Below are positions 1 through 7,344 of a stretch of 12,550 nucleotides of DNA, piece by piece. The translations under genes and the position numbers were made by a program. The first letter of the stretch is position 1. Each line of letters begins with the position of its first letter. The DNA comes from Planctomycetota bacterium (GTDB lineage Bacteria > Planctomycetota > UBA1135), in the NCBI GenBank assembly GCA_014382465.1, contig JACNJP010000150.1, positions 1-12,550 of the forward strand. The letters are read 5' to 3'. The notes under the pieces were generated by a model. The model saw only the letters and a program-made list of their open reading frames with translations, was not told the origin of the DNA and made no database searches.

Positions 1-149
1 GCCCGCTCGCGCCCGCAGTGGGGGGCGGCGGCCGCCAGGGCCCGGGCGGTGGGCGAGGTCGGGCGCGCCAGGCCGGGCGCCGCGGCCGAGCGCAGGCCGT
101 CCGGCAGCCAGGAGCTGTAGAGCCGCTGCAGGGAGTCGAGGGTTTCCAT
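1..149 (-). CDS. Unrecognised protein, N-terminal 49 residues only (runs off the window)
   Basis: An open frame on the minus strand starts at the ATG of 149-147 and continues past base 1. It begins METLDSLQRLYSSWLPDGL and is then rich in Ala, Pro and Arg. I do not recognise the family from this fragment, and there is no signal peptide or membrane segment. The start is supported by GGTGATCC (158-151), which matches the complement of the usual 16S rRNA 3' end and ends one base before the ATG. An in-frame stop at 206-204 rules out much extension upstream. It follows the nitrilase-like gene by 60 bases on the same strand, so the two are probably co-transcribed. Whether the frame stays open beyond the window cannot be seen. 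Confidence 0.5.
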   Translation of the reverse strand, partial: METLDSLQRLYSSWLPDGLRSAAAPGLARPTSPTARALAAAAPHCGRER

Positions 150-150
150 G

Positions 151-158
151 GGATCACC
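151..158 (-). promoter_or_regulatory. Ribosome binding site, extended Shine-Dalgarno GGTGATCC
   Basis: Read on the minus strand, these eight bases complement the conserved 16S tail (GGATCACC). They lie one base upstream of the ATG at 149. They use the 3' half of the long AGGAGGTGATCC-type pairing rather than the GGAGG core. This is the main reason for accepting the short partial gene as real. Confidence 0.45.
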
Positions 159-209
159 GAATCCGAGGGGCGGCGCGCCGGGCGCCGATCGAGGTGGAGG
201 GGATCAGGG

Positions 210-1025
210 TCACGCCAGATCCTCCGGCCACAAGCCGGCGCGGCGGGCGTCGCGGGCGCAGGGCACGCGCTCGCGGACGTCTGCCATGGCGTCGAGGTCG
301 ACCTCGGCGAGCAGCAGGCCGCCGTCGTCGCAGCGGGCGGTGACCTCGCCGAGCGGGTTGACCAGCAGCGCGGTGCCGGGGAATTCCATCATCCGCTGGT
401 CGCCGAGGGCGGCGCGGCCGGAGCGGTTGCAGGCCAGCAGCCAGCACTGGTTCTCGGCGGCGCGCGCCCGCGACAGCAGCTCGAAGACGCTCGCGCGCGG
501 GGTCGGCCACTGCGCCGGCAGCAGGAACAGGTCGGCGCCGTCGTAGAAGGCGCGCCGGGTCAGCTCGGGGAAGCGCAGGTCATAGCACACCACCCCGGCG
601 ACCCGGGCGAAGCCGAGGTCGAGGGTCACCGGCAGGCCGTCACCGGGCCGGCACTGCTGGCCCTCCCCGGTGGGCGAGAACAGCACCCGCTTGCGGTAGG
701 GAAAGGACGCCTGGCGGCCGCCGAGCAGGTGCAGTTCATTGGTGGGCTTGGACTCCGCCCCGCCGGGCGCCGAGCCCGCCACCACCACGCCGAGCTGTTC
801 GGCCCGCTGCTGGACCGCCCCCACGGCGGCGGCGCTGGCCGCCCGCGTCTCCCGGTCGAAGGCCGGCAGGAAGGAGGTCGGCCACTTCTCGGGGAGCAGC
901 AGCAGCCGGGCTCCGGCGGCGGCCGCCGACTCGAGGCCGCGCAGGGCAGTGGCGGTGTTCCGCTCGACCTCCGCGGGGCGGACGTCGAAGGGCAGGGCGG
1001 CGACGAGAAAGGCTCCGGCAGGCAT
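210..1025 (-). CDS. Carbon-nitrogen hydrolase (nitrilase superfamily), omega-amidase/YafV-like
   Basis: This 271-residue cytoplasmic enzyme is predicted to hydrolyse a small amide, through a cysteine acyl-enzyme. The full Glu-Lys-Cys triad is visible: E46 in LLLPEKW, K112 in YRKRVLF and C147 in VVCYDLRFPE. The stretch AQWPTPRASVFELL followed by ARAAENQ and ACNRSG (about residues 171-203) resembles the omega-amidase/YafV (Nit2) branch, which acts on alpha-ketoglutaramate or alpha-ketosuccinamate. The length is normal for that branch. The substrate is inferred from the family and other amidases are possible. The ATG at 1025 is the natural start, since the family beta strand FLVAALPFDV follows at once, but no good Shine-Dalgarno precedes it. 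The frame has a second in-frame stop at 206-204. The gene diverges from the tRNA gene and is followed on the same strand by the partial gene at 149. Confidence 0.9.
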   Translation of the reverse strand: MPAGAFLVAALPFDVRPAEVERNTATALRGLESAAAAGARLLLLPEKWPTSFLPAFDRETRAASAAAVGAVQQRAEQLGVVVAGSAPGGAESKPTNELHLLGGRQASFPYRKRVLFSPTGEGQQCRPGDGLPVTLDLGFARVAGVVCYDLRFPELTRRAFYDGADLFLLPAQWPTPRASVFELLSRARAAENQCWLLACNRSGRAALGDQRMMEFPGTALLVNPLGEVTARCDDGGLLLAEVDLDAMADVRERVPCARDARRAGLWPEDLA

Positions 1026-1053
1026 GGACGAGGCTCGGGGACCGGCGTATCCT
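1025..1053 (+). promoter_or_regulatory. Putative sigma-70-type promoter of the tRNA-Ala gene
   Basis: TGGACG (1025-1030) and TATCCT (1048-1053) are separated by 17 bases and resemble -35 and -10 boxes. A transcript would begin near 1060, leaving a leader of about 33 bases before the tRNA. The -35 box overlaps the start codon of the divergent nitrilase gene. It was found by eye in GC-rich sequence, and consensus boxes may differ in this organism. Confidence 0.35.
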
Positions 1054-1092
1054 ATTCCGCCCTCGCGGCGAATTCCGCCGCCGGGGCCGCGT

Positions 1093-1168
<76 letters not shown>

Positions 1169-1177
1169 CCGCGGCCG

Positions 1178-2413
1178 CTACTCGCCGGCCTTGGCCGTCA
1201 GCAGCCGCAGCCGCTGGCTGGCGTCGCGGAAATCGCGCGCCGACCCCACCGTGGCCTGCAGCCGCTCGAGGTAGCGCCCGCGGTCGCCGGCGCTCTCGGC
1301 CTCCAGCGCCTCGCGGTAGGAGCCCTCGGCCGCGGCGATGCTCTGGCGCGCCTTCGCCAGCCGCGCCGGGATGTCCTCGTAGCCCGGCTGGCCACCGGCG
1401 ACGATCTGCTCCAGCAGCCGCGCCGCCCGGACCACCAGTCCGTCGAGCTCGCAGGCGCGGGCGCGGGTGTAGAGCTGGCGGGCCTCGAGCGCTTCGGCCT
1501 CGCGGCGGATCTGCGCGGTGCGGCCCTCGACGCCCTCGGCGTCGCGTTCCAGGACCTTGGCGACCTCGTCGAGGGCGCGGTCGGGGTAGCCGCCGAGCAG
1601 CGCCAGCTCGGCCGAATCCAGGTCCAGGTCGGCCATCATGGAGGACTCGATCTCGGCCAGCTTCGACTCGACTTCCGGAACGCCCGGGGTCAGGTGGTCG
1701 GCGTCGCGCAGGGCCAGCCAGGCCGGGCCGATCAGGCCGAGGTCGAGGAAGTCGCGGGCCTGGGTGCGGCTGCGCCGGGCCAGCTCGGCCGAGACCTGCT
1801 CGAGCAATTCGCCGGCGCGGGTGTCGTCCCCCCACTGGGTCGCGGCGTGCTGGAAGGCGGTGTGGGCGCGGTCCTCGGCGCCGGCGTCGAGCTCGGCCAG
1901 GCCGAGGAAGAAGAACTCCTCGCCGAGGCGCTCCTGGGCGTCGAGCCGCTCCTGCGCCAGCACCTGGCCCTCCTGCGCGACCTGGTTCTCGGGGGCGTAG
2001 GCCAGCGCCTGGGTGAAGGCCTCGAGCGCTTCGGCGGGTCTCTCGGCCCCGTAGAGGTCGCGGCCGAGCTCGGCGTAGCCGATGCCGATCTTCTGGTGGG
2101 CGCGCGCGCGCAGCGAAGCCGTCGCCGGCGCGCCCGGGCGGAGCCGGTCGGCGATCCCCAGCACCTCGAGGGACCGCTGCGGCTGCTCGACGTGCAGCAG
2201 GTCGCGGGCGTGCTGCAGCACCAGCTGGAAGCGCGCCGATTCGATCCGGGCCTCGATCTCGGCCGAGCCGGCGCCGTCCGGGGCGGCCTGCTGGTAGCTC
2301 TCGAGGGCCGCGGCGTAGTGGCCGAGGCGGAATTGCTGGTCCCCGGCCTCCATCGGAGAGAGGCTGGTGCAGGCAGGGAGCAGCAGCGTCAGGAACAGCG
2401 GGTACCGGCGCAT
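1178..2413 (-). CDS. Predicted lipoprotein with TPR-like helical repeats
   Basis: This protein has 411 residues. It opens with MRR, a hydrophobic stretch and a probable lipobox (LPAC, C15), so it should be lipid-anchored and face the periplasm. The rest looks all-helical with TPR-like pairs, for example residues 24-43 (GDQQFRLGHYAAALESYQQA) and about 107-135 (AERPAEALEAFTQALAYAPEN region). Later repeats are weaker, and the C-terminal part is strongly charged and coiled-coil-like. TPR proteins usually scaffold other proteins. No catalytic motif is visible and I cannot name the gene. It starts 31 bases after the lptG stop on the same strand, so it is probably the third gene of the lptF-lptG operon, which hints at an envelope role. 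A weak GGGG precedes the ATG. Its stop lies 9 bases from the convergent tRNA gene. Confidence 0.82.
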   Translation of the reverse strand: MRRYPLFLTLLLPACTSLSPMEAGDQQFRLGHYAAALESYQQAAPDGAGSAEIEARIESARFQLVLQHARDLLHVEQPQRSLEVLGIADRLRPGAPATASLRARAHQKIGIGYAELGRDLYGAERPAEALEAFTQALAYAPENQVAQEGQVLAQERLDAQERLGEEFFFLGLAELDAGAEDRAHTAFQHAATQWGDDTRAGELLEQVSAELARRSRTQARDFLDLGLIGPAWLALRDADHLTPGVPEVESKLAEIESSMMADLDLDSAELALLGGYPDRALDEVAKVLERDAEGVEGRTAQIRREAEALEARQLYTRARACELDGLVVRAARLLEQIVAGGQPGYEDIPARLAKARQSIAAAEGSYREALEAESAGDRGRYLERLQATVGSARDFRDASQRLRLLTAKAGE

Positions 2414-2444
2414 GGCCCCATTGTGACGCGGCGAGGGTCCGGGA

Positions 2445-3521
2445 TCATCCCGCAGCCCGCCGGCTTCCGGGGCTGGTCCAGCGGACCGCCGCCACCCCGG
2501 CGAACAGAACCAGGGCGCCGCAGCCGCCCAGGACCGGAGGGACCGCGCCGCGGCCTCCCAGGTCGCGCAGCAGGATCTCCGCCACGAAGTAGAGGATGCT
2601 CAGCAGCAGGCCGTAGCCGAGGCCCTCCATCGACGAGCGGCGGTCGAAGCGCAGCACGAAGGGGATCCCGAGCAGCAGCAGCACCAGGTGGCTGAACGGC
2701 GCGGCGCGCCAGGCCCACAGCAGGGTCGCCGCCAAGCGGTGGTGCGAATCGCGCTCGAGGACCTCGCGCAGCTCGGCCGAGGAGAGGTCGAGCGGGCTGG
2801 CGCGGGCGATGGCCGCCCGCAGCAGATCCGCCGGACCGAGCTCGTCGTGCCGGAAGCTGTCCACCACCACCGAACTCTGCCCCGGGACGATGCGGCGGCC
2901 GCCCTGCGGCAGGTCCCACTGGTCTCCGCTCCAGCGGGCCGAGTCCGCCACCACCAGGACGTCCTCGCCGGCGCTTCCGTGGGCGTAGACCTCGAGCCCC
3001 TCGATGAAGCCCTCGGCGGGCCGGTAGGAGCGCGCCAGCAGCCGCTGGTCGTCCCGCGACCGCACCGACAGGTCCTTCATGACCCAGGCGGCCTGGTCGT
3101 CCAGCTTCCACTCGAGCGCCAGGCGGGCCTCGGCGAACCTAGGCTGGACCTGCTCACGGACCAGCATCGACAGCATCCCGAGCAGCAGGGCGCCGAGCAG
3201 CAGCGGCAGGACCGCCCGCATGGCCGACCGCCCCGAGGTCAGCACCGGGGTCCACTCGCGCCGCTTGGCCAGGTGCATCACCGTCGCCAGGCCGGCGATC
3301 AGGGTCAGGAAGGGCCCGAACTCCAGCCACCGGTAAGGCAGGTTGAAGCCGATCCAGCGCAGCAGGTCGCCGGCCAGCTCGGCCTTGGAGCCCTGGAACT
3401 GGCCGAGCTCGTCGCTGTTGCCGAGCAGGTGGAGGACCAGGAAGGTGCCGAGCACGGCGCCGCTGACCACCACCCAGTAGCGCAGGAAGACGACGAAGAG
3501 GTAGCGGTCGAAGCGGTCCAT
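2445..3521 (-). CDS. lptG: LPS export system permease LptG
   Basis: This is a 358-residue inner-membrane subunit of the LptB2FGC ABC exporter, which extracts LPS from the inner membrane and passes it to the periplasmic Lpt bridge. The family layout is present: three N-terminal membrane segments (about residues 10-32, 66-86 and 102-122), a long periplasmic beta-jellyroll region (about 125-275) and three C-terminal segments, with PFSHLVLLLLGIPFVLRFDR beginning the first. The start MDRFDRYLFVVFLRYW is typical. AGGAGG (3532-3527), five bases upstream, supports the ATG at 3521. That codon overlaps the lptF stop by one base (TGATG), so translation is coupled. The cytoplasmic loop between segments 2 and 3 reads AKRREWTPVLTSGRS. 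It is less canonical than the E-x-x-A-x-x-x-xG pattern in the partner and in typical homologues. LptG rather than LptF follows from gene order and the N-terminus. LptB, LptC and LptA are not in this window. Confidence 0.9.
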   Translation of the reverse strand: MDRFDRYLFVVFLRYWVVVSGAVLGTFLVLHLLGNSDELGQFQGSKAELAGDLLRWIGFNLPYRWLEFGPFLTLIAGLATVMHLAKRREWTPVLTSGRSAMRAVLPLLLGALLLGMLSMLVREQVQPRFAEARLALEWKLDDQAAWVMKDLSVRSRDDQRLLARSYRPAEGFIEGLEVYAHGSAGEDVLVVADSARWSGDQWDLPQGGRRIVPGQSSVVVDSFRHDELGPADLLRAAIARASPLDLSSAELREVLERDSHHRLAATLLWAWRAAPFSHLVLLLLGIPFVLRFDRRSSMEGLGYGLLLSILYFVAEILLRDLGGRGAVPPVLGGCGALVLFAGVAAVRWTSPGSRRAAG

Positions 3522-4630
3522 CAGGCCCTCCTCCCCTGGGGCAGCAAGACCCCCAGGATCACCGCCAGGCCGCCCACCGGCAGCAGCGCGCCGGCGGCCG
3601 GGCTCAGGGTCCCGGAGACGGCCAGGGAGGACCCGAGGTAGAACACCGGGTAGTAGAGCAGCAGCTGGACCGAGAAGGCGGCGGCGAAGGCGCTCAGCAC
3701 GCCCGACCGGCGCAGCCGCCAGCCCAGCAGGGCGCCGATCAGGGCCAGCGGCACCGGCGTCAGCGCCAGCCCGATCCGCCGCCACCACTCCACCTCGAAG
3801 GAGAGGCGCTTGCGCGCCTTGACCTCCCCGCTGGCGAGCTGGCGGCGGATCTCGGGGGAGCTGAAGTCGGCCGCCTTGCTCTCGGTGCGCTGGCCGAGCC
3901 GGTCGAGGTCGAGCGTCAGGTGGGTGGTGCCGGTGCCGCTCCAGCGCAGCGCGGCCGGGTCCTCGTCGAGCGAGCGCAGCCCGCGCAGCCGCAGCCGCAG
4001 CTGGCGGTCGACCACGCTCATCTGGCACCGCTCCGCCCGCAGCCGCAGCGCCGGCGACCCGGCTCCGACGGCCTCCCCGGCCGGCTCCAACTGCAAGGCC
4101 TCGGCCTCGGCCTGGCGGAAGACCAGCAGCACGTCGTGGAAGTCGCCGCCCGGACCGCGGTCGCCCCAGCTCATCTGGATGCCCTCGAAGCTCAGCTCGG
4201 AGGAGGGCGGGTTGGTGTTCTCGAGGGCGGCGAAGCGCAGCCGGTAGCTGACCTCGCGCATCTCGGAGTAGAGCCGCGGCAGGAGGAAGGCCGTCAGCGG
4301 GTAGCTCAAGGCGGCGACGATCAACCCGATGGCCAGCGCCGGCCGCAGGATGCGCCACGGGTGGACCCCGGCCGTGCGCAGGGCGGTGGCCTCGCCGTCG
4401 GCGGCCATGCGTCCGTAGCTGAGGACCACGGCGGTGAGCAGCGCCGCCGGCAGCAGATAGGGCAGGGCGTTGCCGATCGACGGCAGCAGCAGCGACAGGG
4501 CCATCCACAGTGGCGCCCCCTGGCTGTCGCTCGAGGCGCGCACCATCGCCGCCAGCGTCACCAGGACGAGGGTGGCGCCGAGCACGAGGATGATCTGGGC
4601 GCCGATCTCTCGAAGATGGGCCCGCGCCAT
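3521..4630 (-). CDS. lptF: LPS export system permease LptF
   Basis: This 369-residue inner-membrane protein pairs with LptG in the LPS extraction transporter. Membrane segments lie near residues 11-30, 44-72 and 94-116. A periplasmic jellyroll domain follows (about 118-285), then three C-terminal segments beginning at RRIGLALTPVPLALIGALLG. The cytoplasmic loop SYGRMAADGEATALRTAGV (71-89) is the conserved YjgP/YjgQ coupling-helix region that contacts the LptB ATPase. The ATG at 4630 gives MARAHLREIGAQIILVLG, which is the right distance from the first membrane segment. The open frame continues far upstream, but only as antisense to the kinase-like gene. The Shine-Dalgarno is weak. The gene heads a probable operon with lptG and the TPR lipoprotein, and diverges from the tandem kinase gene across a 51-base gap. 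Confidence 0.9.
   Translation of the reverse strand: MARAHLREIGAQIILVLGATLVLVTLAAMVRASSDSQGAPLWMALSLLLPSIGNALPYLLPAALLTAVVLSYGRMAADGEATALRTAGVHPWRILRPALAIGLIVAALSYPLTAFLLPRLYSEMREVSYRLRFAALENTNPPSSELSFEGIQMSWGDRGPGGDFHDVLLVFRQAEAEALQLEPAGEAVGAGSPALRLRAERCQMSVVDRQLRLRLRGLRSLDEDPAALRWSGTGTTHLTLDLDRLGQRTESKAADFSSPEIRRQLASGEVKARKRLSFEVEWWRRIGLALTPVPLALIGALLGWRLRRSGVLSAFAAAFSVQLLLYYPVFYLGSSLAVSGTLSPAAGALLPVGGLAVILGVLLPQGRRA
3527..3532 (-). promoter_or_regulatory. Ribosome binding site of lptG (AGGAGG)
   Basis: On the minus strand AGGAGG lies five bases upstream of the lptG ATG, inside the last codons of lptF. It fixes the lptG start at 3521 even though the frame is open much further upstream. Confidence 0.75.
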
Positions 4631-4679
4631 CACCAGCCGGGGAGCGGGTCGCCGCAAGGCCGCTGATTGTAGGCTGGTG
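4631..4679. repeat. 8-bp inverted repeat flanking the lptF/kinase divergent gap
   Basis: CACCAGCC (4631-4638) and GGCTGGTG (4672-4679) are perfect inverted copies 33 bases apart. They sit at the two edges of the 51-base gap between the divergent starts of lptF (4630) and the kinase-like gene (4682). The left arm abuts the lptF start codon. The pair could be an operator, a long mRNA hairpin or chance. Confidence 0.4.
4666..4671 (-). promoter_or_regulatory. Putative -10 box of the lptF operon (TACAAT)
   Basis: TACAAT on the minus strand differs from TATAAT by one base and stands out in GC-rich surroundings. Transcription from it would begin about 28 bases before the lptF ATG. No good -35 box is found at the usual distance, which would fall inside the start of the divergent gene. 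Confidence 0.35.
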
Positions 4680-4681
4680 CC

Positions 4682-6001
4682 GTGACGGAACTCGCCCGGC
4701 ACAATCTGGTGCGGGCGCGCGAGCGCCTGCATGCCCGCCCGCCGCGGAGCCACGCCCTCGCGGCGCTCTGGTCGGCGCTGCCGGCCGAGCCCGAGGTGCT
4801 GCGCCTGTCCCCCCACCGCACGGTTCTGCGACTTCCTTCCGAGAGCTCTCCGGACAGGCGGGATTGGCTGCTCAAGCTGTACCACCCGCGGCGCCGCGGC
4901 GAGCTCCTGCGGCGCCTGGTCTCGATCCCGCCGGCGCTCCGCGAGCTGGCGGGCCACCGCGCCCTGGGCCTCCTGGGGGGAGCCGCCGAGCAGCTCGCCG
5001 CCGACTTCGGCCTGTTCGCCCGGCCCTGGCTGCCGCGGTGCCCGGCCGGCGACTGGGGCGCCGAGCTGGCGCGGCTCCACCGCGCCGGCTGGAGCGACCC
5101 TGACCTGTGCCTGGAGGACCTGCTGTGGACCGCGAACGGCGAGCTGGTGCCGCTCGACCTCGGCCACGCCCGCTTCACCCCCGGCGGCGCGCCACCGCTG
5201 GCCCGGCGCGCCGACCTGGCGGCGGTGGCGGCCGAGCTCCCGCCCGAGGAGGCCGAGCCGCTGCTGGCCCGGGCCTGCCACCTGGCGGACTGGGACGAGG
5301 CCTGCGCCGCCGAGCTGCTCCATCGCGGCCGCCAGGACCTGGCCCGGCACCGCTGGGTCCGCAGCGCCCGCTGCTGGCGCGACTGCTCCGACTTCGTCCG
5401 CGTGGCCGCCGGCTGCCTCAGGCGGGGATTCCAGCCGCCGCCGGGCCAGGGCCAGGTGCTCAAGCGGGGCCGACGCGGCGAAGTCGTCCGCTTCGGCCAG
5501 GCGGTCCGCAAGCGCTACCTCCGGCCGGGACCGCTGGGCTCGCTCCGACGCCGGCTGCCGGCCGCCAGCCCGGCCGCCCGATCGCTGCGCCGGCTCCACC
5601 TGCTGGAGCTGACCGGCTTCGAGGCCGCCCGCCCGCTGGCCTGGCTCGGCGACTGCCTGTGGACCTCGGCGGTCGACCTCCCCGTCGCCACCCTCGCCGA
5701 CCTGCCGCAGCTGGCCGGCTACCTGCGACGCCTGCACGCCGCCGGCCACGGGCTGCGGGACGCCAAGCTGGCCAACTTCGCGATCGGCGCCGGCGGGCCG
5801 GTGCTGCTCGACGCCGACGGCCTGACCCCGGGCCACCTGAGGCCCCACCGCGACCTCGGCCGGCTGGCGGCCGAGGCTCCGGCCGGCTCGGCGGCCGAGG
5901 CCGAGTGCCTGCGGGCCTACGGGCCCCACCGGCTCGAGGCGGTCTCAGCCTGGGCCGCGCGGTTCCGGCGGGTCCTGCGGGCGGCCGGGGCAAGCTGCTA
6001 G
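4682..6001 (+). CDS. Tandem lipopolysaccharide-kinase-like protein (two WaaP/Kdo-kinase-type domains)
   Basis: This 439-residue soluble protein appears to contain two kinase-like lobes of the WaaP/KdkA/InaA type, which phosphorylate heptose or Kdo in the LPS core. Domain 1 (about 40-165) shows a candidate ATP lysine in WLLKLYHP (K65), the loop SDPDLCLEDLLW with D141 as catalytic Asp, and VPLDLGHARF with metal-binding D159, like the WaaP IDLHRA motif. The usual loop Asn is Asp (D146); WaaP also lacks it. Domain 2 (about 262-385) has VRKRYL (K277), the loop HGLRDAKLANF with D360, K362 and N365, and LLDADG with D377/D379. Both could be active, or one could be regulatory. The GTG at 4682 is chosen as the first start after the gap; a GTG at 4709 is possible and the Shine-Dalgarno is poor. 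Divergence from lptF supports an LPS role. A typical member has one domain of about 230-290 residues. Confidence 0.78.
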   Translation: MTELARHNLVRARERLHARPPRSHALAALWSALPAEPEVLRLSPHRTVLRLPSESSPDRRDWLLKLYHPRRRGELLRRLVSIPPALRELAGHRALGLLGGAAEQLAADFGLFARPWLPRCPAGDWGAELARLHRAGWSDPDLCLEDLLWTANGELVPLDLGHARFTPGGAPPLARRADLAAVAAELPPEEAEPLLARACHLADWDEACAAELLHRGRQDLARHRWVRSARCWRDCSDFVRVAAGCLRRGFQPPPGQGQVLKRGRRGEVVRFGQAVRKRYLRPGPLGSLRRRLPAASPAARSLRRLHLLELTGFEAARPLAWLGDCLWTSAVDLPVATLADLPQLAGYLRRLHAAGHGLRDAKLANFAIGAGGPVLLDADGLTPGHLRPHRDLGRLAAEAPAGSAAEAECLRAYGPHRLEAVSAWAARFRRVLRAAGASC

Positions 6002-7344
6002 AAGGGCAGCTTGCGGCGCGCCTGAGCCAGCAGCTCGGTCGCGACCGCCAGCAGCAGGCCTCCCAGCAGGCCGGCGAAGGCCGAGAACACCATCACGCCG
6101 GTGGTGTTGGGCAGCTCCACCAGGCGGTCCTCGCTGGCCATGTTCTCGGGGTCGTAATACACCGGCTCGATGCCCCGCTCGAGCTGCAGCTCGAGCTCGG
6201 CGACCCGCTCGCTGACCCGCGACAGGTGGGCCTTCGACACCTGGATCTCATGGTCGAGCCGGGCCAGCTCGGCCTGGCTCAGGGGCATGGCGGCGAGGGC
6301 GGCGTCGACCTGCATGAGGCGGCCGAGCAGGTCCACCCGGGCCGGCTGGATGCCGGCGCTGGCGACCTGCATCTCGACCAGCCGCGACACCAGGGCGCGG
6401 ACCTGGGGGTCGGGCTCGTACTGGGCCTGGTGCTGCTCCATGCCGAGCGCGGCTTCGATCCGGACCTGCTCCTCGGCGGCCTTCAGGCGGGTCTGGAGCT
6501 GGCGCACGGCCGGGTGCTCCACGAGGTAGCGGGTGCTGGCCACCGCCAGCTCGGTGCGGACTCCGGCGACCACGTCGAGCGCGTTGCGGTAGGCGGCGCT
6601 CTCGACCACCGTCTGGCGGGCCAGGATGAAGTCCGGCCGCTCCGCGAGCTGACGTTCGACCACCGGCACCTGGGCCGCGTTGCGCTCCTCGGCCAGGTCG
6701 AGGTCGGCGAGGGCGTCGCGCAGCTCCTGGCGCTCCTCCACCAGCATCTGCAGGTCCTTCTCCGGGTCGGGGCTGCCCACCGAGGTCAGGTAGGTGAGCA
6801 GGGCGTCCTGCGCCAGCAAGTAGTCGCGCTGGGCGCGCGGCTCCTCGGCCTCCAGCGCCGCCAGGGTGACCCGCGGGTGGCGCTCCGCCATCTCGCTCAT
6901 GTGCTCGGCGACGGCGATCACGAACTCGTTGGCGAGGCGCACTGCCTGGGCGCCGACCTGGTCGTTGGCGAGCACCAGGAGCTGCTGGGCCGGGTCGATG
7001 TCGAGGATGATCCGCTGCCGGAGCTGGTCGACCTCGAGCTCGGGCATCCGCTCCCGCACCCGGAGGAACACCGCGTTGCTCGAGGCGATGCCGAGCAGCC
7101 CGACCCGCACCGCTTCGGTGGAGTCCGGCAGCACCGCCCCTTCGGGCAGGCTCGGTCCGGCCGACTGCAGGGACAGGCGCGGCAGGTCGCCGCGCACGAA
7201 CAGGGAGGCGCTGGCCTGGTAGAGCGGCGGCACCGTCGAGACGAACCACCAGCCCGAGCCGAGCGAGGCGGCGAGCACGATGAGGACCGTCAGGCGCCGC
7301 TTGTAGAGGGCGCCGAGCAGGGCGGAGAAGGTGTCAGGACCCAT
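5998..7344 (-). CDS. Wzz-type chain-length determinant / polysaccharide co-polymerase
   Basis: This 448-residue inner-membrane protein should set the length of a Wzy-dependent surface polysaccharide. The plan is typical: a first membrane segment (about 19-37), then PPLYQASASLFV (39-50), the Wzz-domain signature, then a long periplasmic helical and coiled-coil region rich in Glu, Arg, Leu and Ala. A Pro-containing stretch (YYDPEN...VELPNTT) leads to a second membrane segment (about 414-437). Only a short basic tail follows, so there is no fused tyrosine-kinase domain. It is longer than classical enterobacterial Wzz (about 330) and closer to exopolysaccharide-type co-polymerases. The ATG at 7344 overlaps the end of the O-antigen ligase gene by 11 bases, so translation is probably coupled; the Shine-Dalgarno is poor. 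Its TAG stop overlaps the stop of the convergent kinase gene. It is the last gene of its operon. Confidence 0.87.
   Translation of the reverse strand: MGPDTFSALLGALYKRRLTVLIVLAASLGSGWWFVSTVPPLYQASASLFVRGDLPRLSLQSAGPSLPEGAVLPDSTEAVRVGLLGIASSNAVFLRVRERMPELEVDQLRQRIILDIDPAQQLLVLANDQVGAQAVRLANEFVIAVAEHMSEMAERHPRVTLAALEAEEPRAQRDYLLAQDALLTYLTSVGSPDPEKDLQMLVEERQELRDALADLDLAEERNAAQVPVVERQLAERPDFILARQTVVESAAYRNALDVVAGVRTELAVASTRYLVEHPAVRQLQTRLKAAEEQVRIEAALGMEQHQAQYEPDPQVRALVSRLVEMQVASAGIQPARVDLLGRLMQVDAALAAMPLSQAELARLDHEIQVSKAHLSRVSERVAELELQLERGIEPVYYDPENMASEDRLVELPNTTGVMVFSAFAGLLGGLLLAVATELLAQARRKLPF

Noticed and set aside
2097..2112. Short GC-alternating run (GCGCGCGCGC) as a structural or repeat element
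   Set aside because: It lies in the coding frame of the TPR lipoprotein and encodes Ala/Arg codons; expected in DNA of this composition.
4799..5836. Recent internal duplication at the DNA level within the tandem kinase gene
   Set aside because: The two halves share motif order but no obvious nucleotide repeats, so any duplication is ancient and should not be listed as a repeat.
3522..5929. In-frame upstream extensions of lptF (to 5929), lptG (to 4508) and the glycosidase (to 12380)
   Set aside because: The extra parts are low-complexity translations antisense to or overlapping neighbouring genes. Start position relative to the first membrane segment or signal peptide, and for lptG the ribosome binding site, favour the shorter forms.
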